64,000 nucleotides of DNA from Paenibacillus glycanilyticus NBRC 16618 (GTDB lineage: Bacteria; Bacillota; Bacilli; Paenibacillales; Paenibacillaceae). A model generated the notes under the pieces. The model worked only from the letters and a program-made list of their open reading frames with translations. It searched no databases and had not been told where the DNA came from. The DNA lies in the NCBI RefSeq assembly GCF_004000805.1, contig NZ_BILY01000005.1, positions 1-64,000 of the forward strand, read 5' to 3'. This document shows positions 62,230 through 64,000 of the stretch, one piece after another. The position numbers and the translations under genes were made by a program. Every line of letters begins with the position of its first letter. The stretch's first letter is position 1.

Positions 62230-63117
62230 GTGAATAAAAGGATGAGATTATTGAAGAAATACAGCGCCCTCTACGTCATGATGGTGCCGGTGATCGCTTA
62301 TTTTCTTGTTTTTGCCTATTACCCGCTCGTCAAAGGGCTTCAGACCAGCTTTCAGGATTACAAACTGATGGGGGACAGACCATACGTCGGATTCGCGAAC
62401 TACTCCGCGGTGCTTCATGACTCATTATTCTGGGAAGCGGTGATAAACACGCTCGTCATTGGAGGAGGCATTCTCTGCTTCAGCTTCGTTGCGCCTCTCG
62501 TGATCGCGCTGTCGCTTAACGAAGTGCTCAGGACCTGGTTCAAGAAGGCCGCGCAGATGATTTTGTACGTACCGCATCTGCTCTCGTGGGTCGTTGTCGG
62601 AGGAATCTGGATCTTCATGCTATCGCCCGACAGCGGGATCATTAATATGATCCTTGTTCATGTGTTCCACATGAAGCCGATTAATTTCATGGCAGACTCC
62701 GGATGGGCGCGCTGGATCTTGATTCTACTTGCAACATGGAAGGAAATGGGCTATACCTGTATCCTGTTCCTGGCAGGGATCGTATCGATTAATCCGTCGC
62801 TCTACGAGGCGGCGCGCATGGATGGCGCGACGCGCTGGAAGCAATTAATCTACGTCACGATTCCGCAGCTCAGCAACACGATGAAGGTTGTTTTCCTGCT
62901 GAATACGCTCGGCATTCTGAGAATCTTCGACGAAGTTTTTATTTTGCGCAACCCTACAATCGCCGCGAAAGTGGACGTGCTCATGATGTACACGTTCCAG
63001 AAGGGGATTCTCGAAATCCAGCTTGGCCCTGCGGCTGCCGCCAGCTTCTTCGTACTGCTACTAACTCTTGCGATGACACTCGTCGTACGGCGAATCACGC
63101 GATTTGATGAGGTGTAA
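62230..63117 (+). CDS. Carbohydrate ABC transporter permease, MalF/LplB-like
   Basis: This permease of about 295 residues has six membrane helices and the EAA loop YEAARMDGATRWKQLIYVTI near 200-220, which contacts the ATPase. FAYYPLVKGLQTSFQDYKLM in the first periplasmic loop is typical of LplB-type subunits. The start is uncertain: GTG at 62230 has AAGGA only one base away, while the ATG at 62242 is 13 bases from it. The second permease begins five bases after its stop. Confidence 0.92.
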   Translation: MNKRMRLLKKYSALYVMMVPVIAYFLVFAYYPLVKGLQTSFQDYKLMGDRPYVGFANYSAVLHDSLFWEAVINTLVIGGGILCFSFVAPLVIALSLNEVLRTWFKKAAQMILYVPHLLSWVVVGGIWIFMLSPDSGIINMILVHVFHMKPINFMADSGWARWILILLATWKEMGYTCILFLAGIVSINPSLYEAARMDGATRWKQLIYVTIPQLSNTMKVVFLLNTLGILRIFDEVFILRNPTIAAKVDVLMMYTFQKGILEIQLGPAAAASFFVLLLTLAMTLVVRRITRFDEV

Positions 63118-63122
63118 ATACA

Positions 63123-63992
63123 ATGTCCGATCGATTTGAACGTCTCGGGTGGAAGAATAAAGCGTTCGATATGCTAAACGTCTTGTTTCTGTTCGGGCTC
63201 ATGCTGACCATGATCATTCCGTTTATTAACGTACTGGCGTTGTCCTTCTCTTCGGGTATCGCCTCCATGAGGCCGGAAATCGTGCTGTGGCCGAAGCAGT
63301 TCAGCGCGGAAGGCTACTCCATTGTATGGAAAAGCCTAGACATCTGGCGCCCCCTGATGAACAGCGTCATCGTGACCGTGGCCGGCACCGTACTGCACGT
63401 ATTGCTGTCCAGCTTGGCCGGCTATGTATTTATCTATCCTCGTCTTCCCGGCAGGAAGGTGATGCTGACGTTCATTCTGATTACGATGATGCTGCCGCAG
63501 GAAGCGATCATGATTCCGCTTTATGTGGTTAACAAAGACCTGCATCTGATCAATACGCTGAGCTCGCTTGTGCTGTCGGGTCTCGTCTCTGGCTTTTCGA
63601 TCCTGCTTATGCGCAGCTTCTTCCTGAACGTTCCTTACGAGATGTCGGAATCGGCCAAGATCGACGGCGCCGGAGAGTTCCGTATCTTCCTGACGATGTA
63701 TATGCGTCTTGCGGCTGCGGGTCTTGCGACCGTTATACTGTTCGAGTTCGTTGGACGGTGGAACATGTTCACCGCTCCGGTCATGTTTATTAACGATTCC
63801 ATGAAGTACACGCTTCAGGTTGCGCTAAAAGCGATGATCATCGATACGAGCAGCAATTCCGGGACCTATATGGTCACGACGAACGTGCGGATGGCAGGTA
63901 TCGTCATCAGCATTCTTCCGCTGCTCGCGATATATCCTTTTGTGCAGAAATATTTCATGAAGGGCATCCTGCTTGGTGCCAGCAAAGAATAG
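63123..63992 (+). CDS. Carbohydrate ABC transporter permease, MalG/YtcP-like
   Basis: This 289-residue permease has six membrane helices, an opening FLFGLMLTMIIPFINVLALS, and the EAA loop YEMSESAKIDGAGEFRIFLT near 178-197. It pairs with the preceding permease to form the membrane channel of a YtcP/LplC-type importer. AGGAGGAAG directly after its stop marks the ribosome binding site of another gene that continues the operon beyond the window, possibly a glycosidase or second binding protein. Confidence 0.92.
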   Translation: MSDRFERLGWKNKAFDMLNVLFLFGLMLTMIIPFINVLALSFSSGIASMRPEIVLWPKQFSAEGYSIVWKSLDIWRPLMNSVIVTVAGTVLHVLLSSLAGYVFIYPRLPGRKVMLTFILITMMLPQEAIMIPLYVVNKDLHLINTLSSLVLSGLVSGFSILLMRSFFLNVPYEMSESAKIDGAGEFRIFLTMYMRLAAAGLATVILFEFVGRWNMFTAPVMFINDSMKYTLQVALKAMIIDTSSNSGTYMVTTNVRMAGIVISILPLLAIYPFVQKYFMKGILLGASKE

Positions 63993-64000
63993 GAGGAAGT

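Noticed and set aside
1-64000. Insertion sequence, prophage, tRNA or rRNA genes
   Set aside because: No transposase, integrase, phage structural gene, tRNA cloverleaf or rRNA sequence was recognised; absence is by reading only, without a search tool.

Overview
The window looks like a chromosomal segment of an endospore-forming, Gram-positive Firmicute, most likely Paenibacillus or a close relative. The grounds are two complete gerA-type spore germination operons, strong AGGAGG-type ribosome binding sites, many TTG and GTG starts, lipoprotein signals, a cre-like site, compact operons ending in hairpin-plus-T terminators, and protein sequences of Paenibacillus type. I saw no rRNA, tRNA, CRISPR array, transposase or prophage.

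Layout. 0-3 kb: a phosphonate/phosphite-type binding lipoprotein (minus strand, at the window edge) and a 5'-nucleotidase-like phosphatase. 3-11.7 kb: a guanidine-use locus with two separate guanidine-I (ykkC) riboswitches. The first precedes an APC-family permease. The second precedes an operon of two DUF1989 proteins (carboxyguanidine deiminase subunits), a 1215-residue biotin-dependent guanidine/urea carboxylase and allophanate hydrolase. Together these should take up guanidine and convert it to ammonia and CO2. 11.8-18.8 kb: small metabolic and stress genes (P-loop kinase, DinB, Imm5-like, MOSC, metallo-beta-lactamase fold, Na+/H+ antiporter, FMN reductase, GNAT). 18.8-21.3 kb: a DNA-binding/PBP-domain regulator divergent from an orphan modA. 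21.3-25.1 kb: the first ger operon. 25.1-30.7 kb: a Gln-rich protein, MFS pump, DUF2935, lipoprotein, AAA ATPase, GrpB and LysR regulator. 30.8-33.1 kb: metE. 33.3-36.8 kb: an ECF sigma / membrane anti-sigma-like / ABC transporter operon. 36.9-40.6 kb: the second ger operon on the minus strand.

40.8-43.7 kb holds a DUF420 membrane protein, an ECF sigma factor fused to a peptidase-like domain that has lost its catalytic residues, a remnant of an M29 aminopeptidase and a lipoprotein. 43.9-48.1 kb is a 1379-residue secreted GH43 enzyme with four CBM6-like modules, three of which sit inside another domain. 48.2-49.8 kb is an ArsR-type regulator with an MFS pump.

49.9-55.2 kb is an arsenic-resistance island, more AT-rich by eye than its surroundings: arsR, arsB, arsC and a broken phosphatase fragment, then a Cys-tailed flavoprotein, a MarR regulator with vicinal cysteine pairs, and a divergent ArsN1-type acetyltransferase. 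A TTGCAA-N-TTGCAA operator-like motif occurs before both marR and the flavoprotein gene. 55.4-59.2 kb has a GNAT, a secreted class C beta-lactamase-like hydrolase behind a terminator-like leader hairpin, a 40-residue membrane protein and a possibly truncated lipoprotein. 59.5-64 kb is a LacI-controlled sugar ABC importer (binding protein and two permeases) that runs to the window edge.
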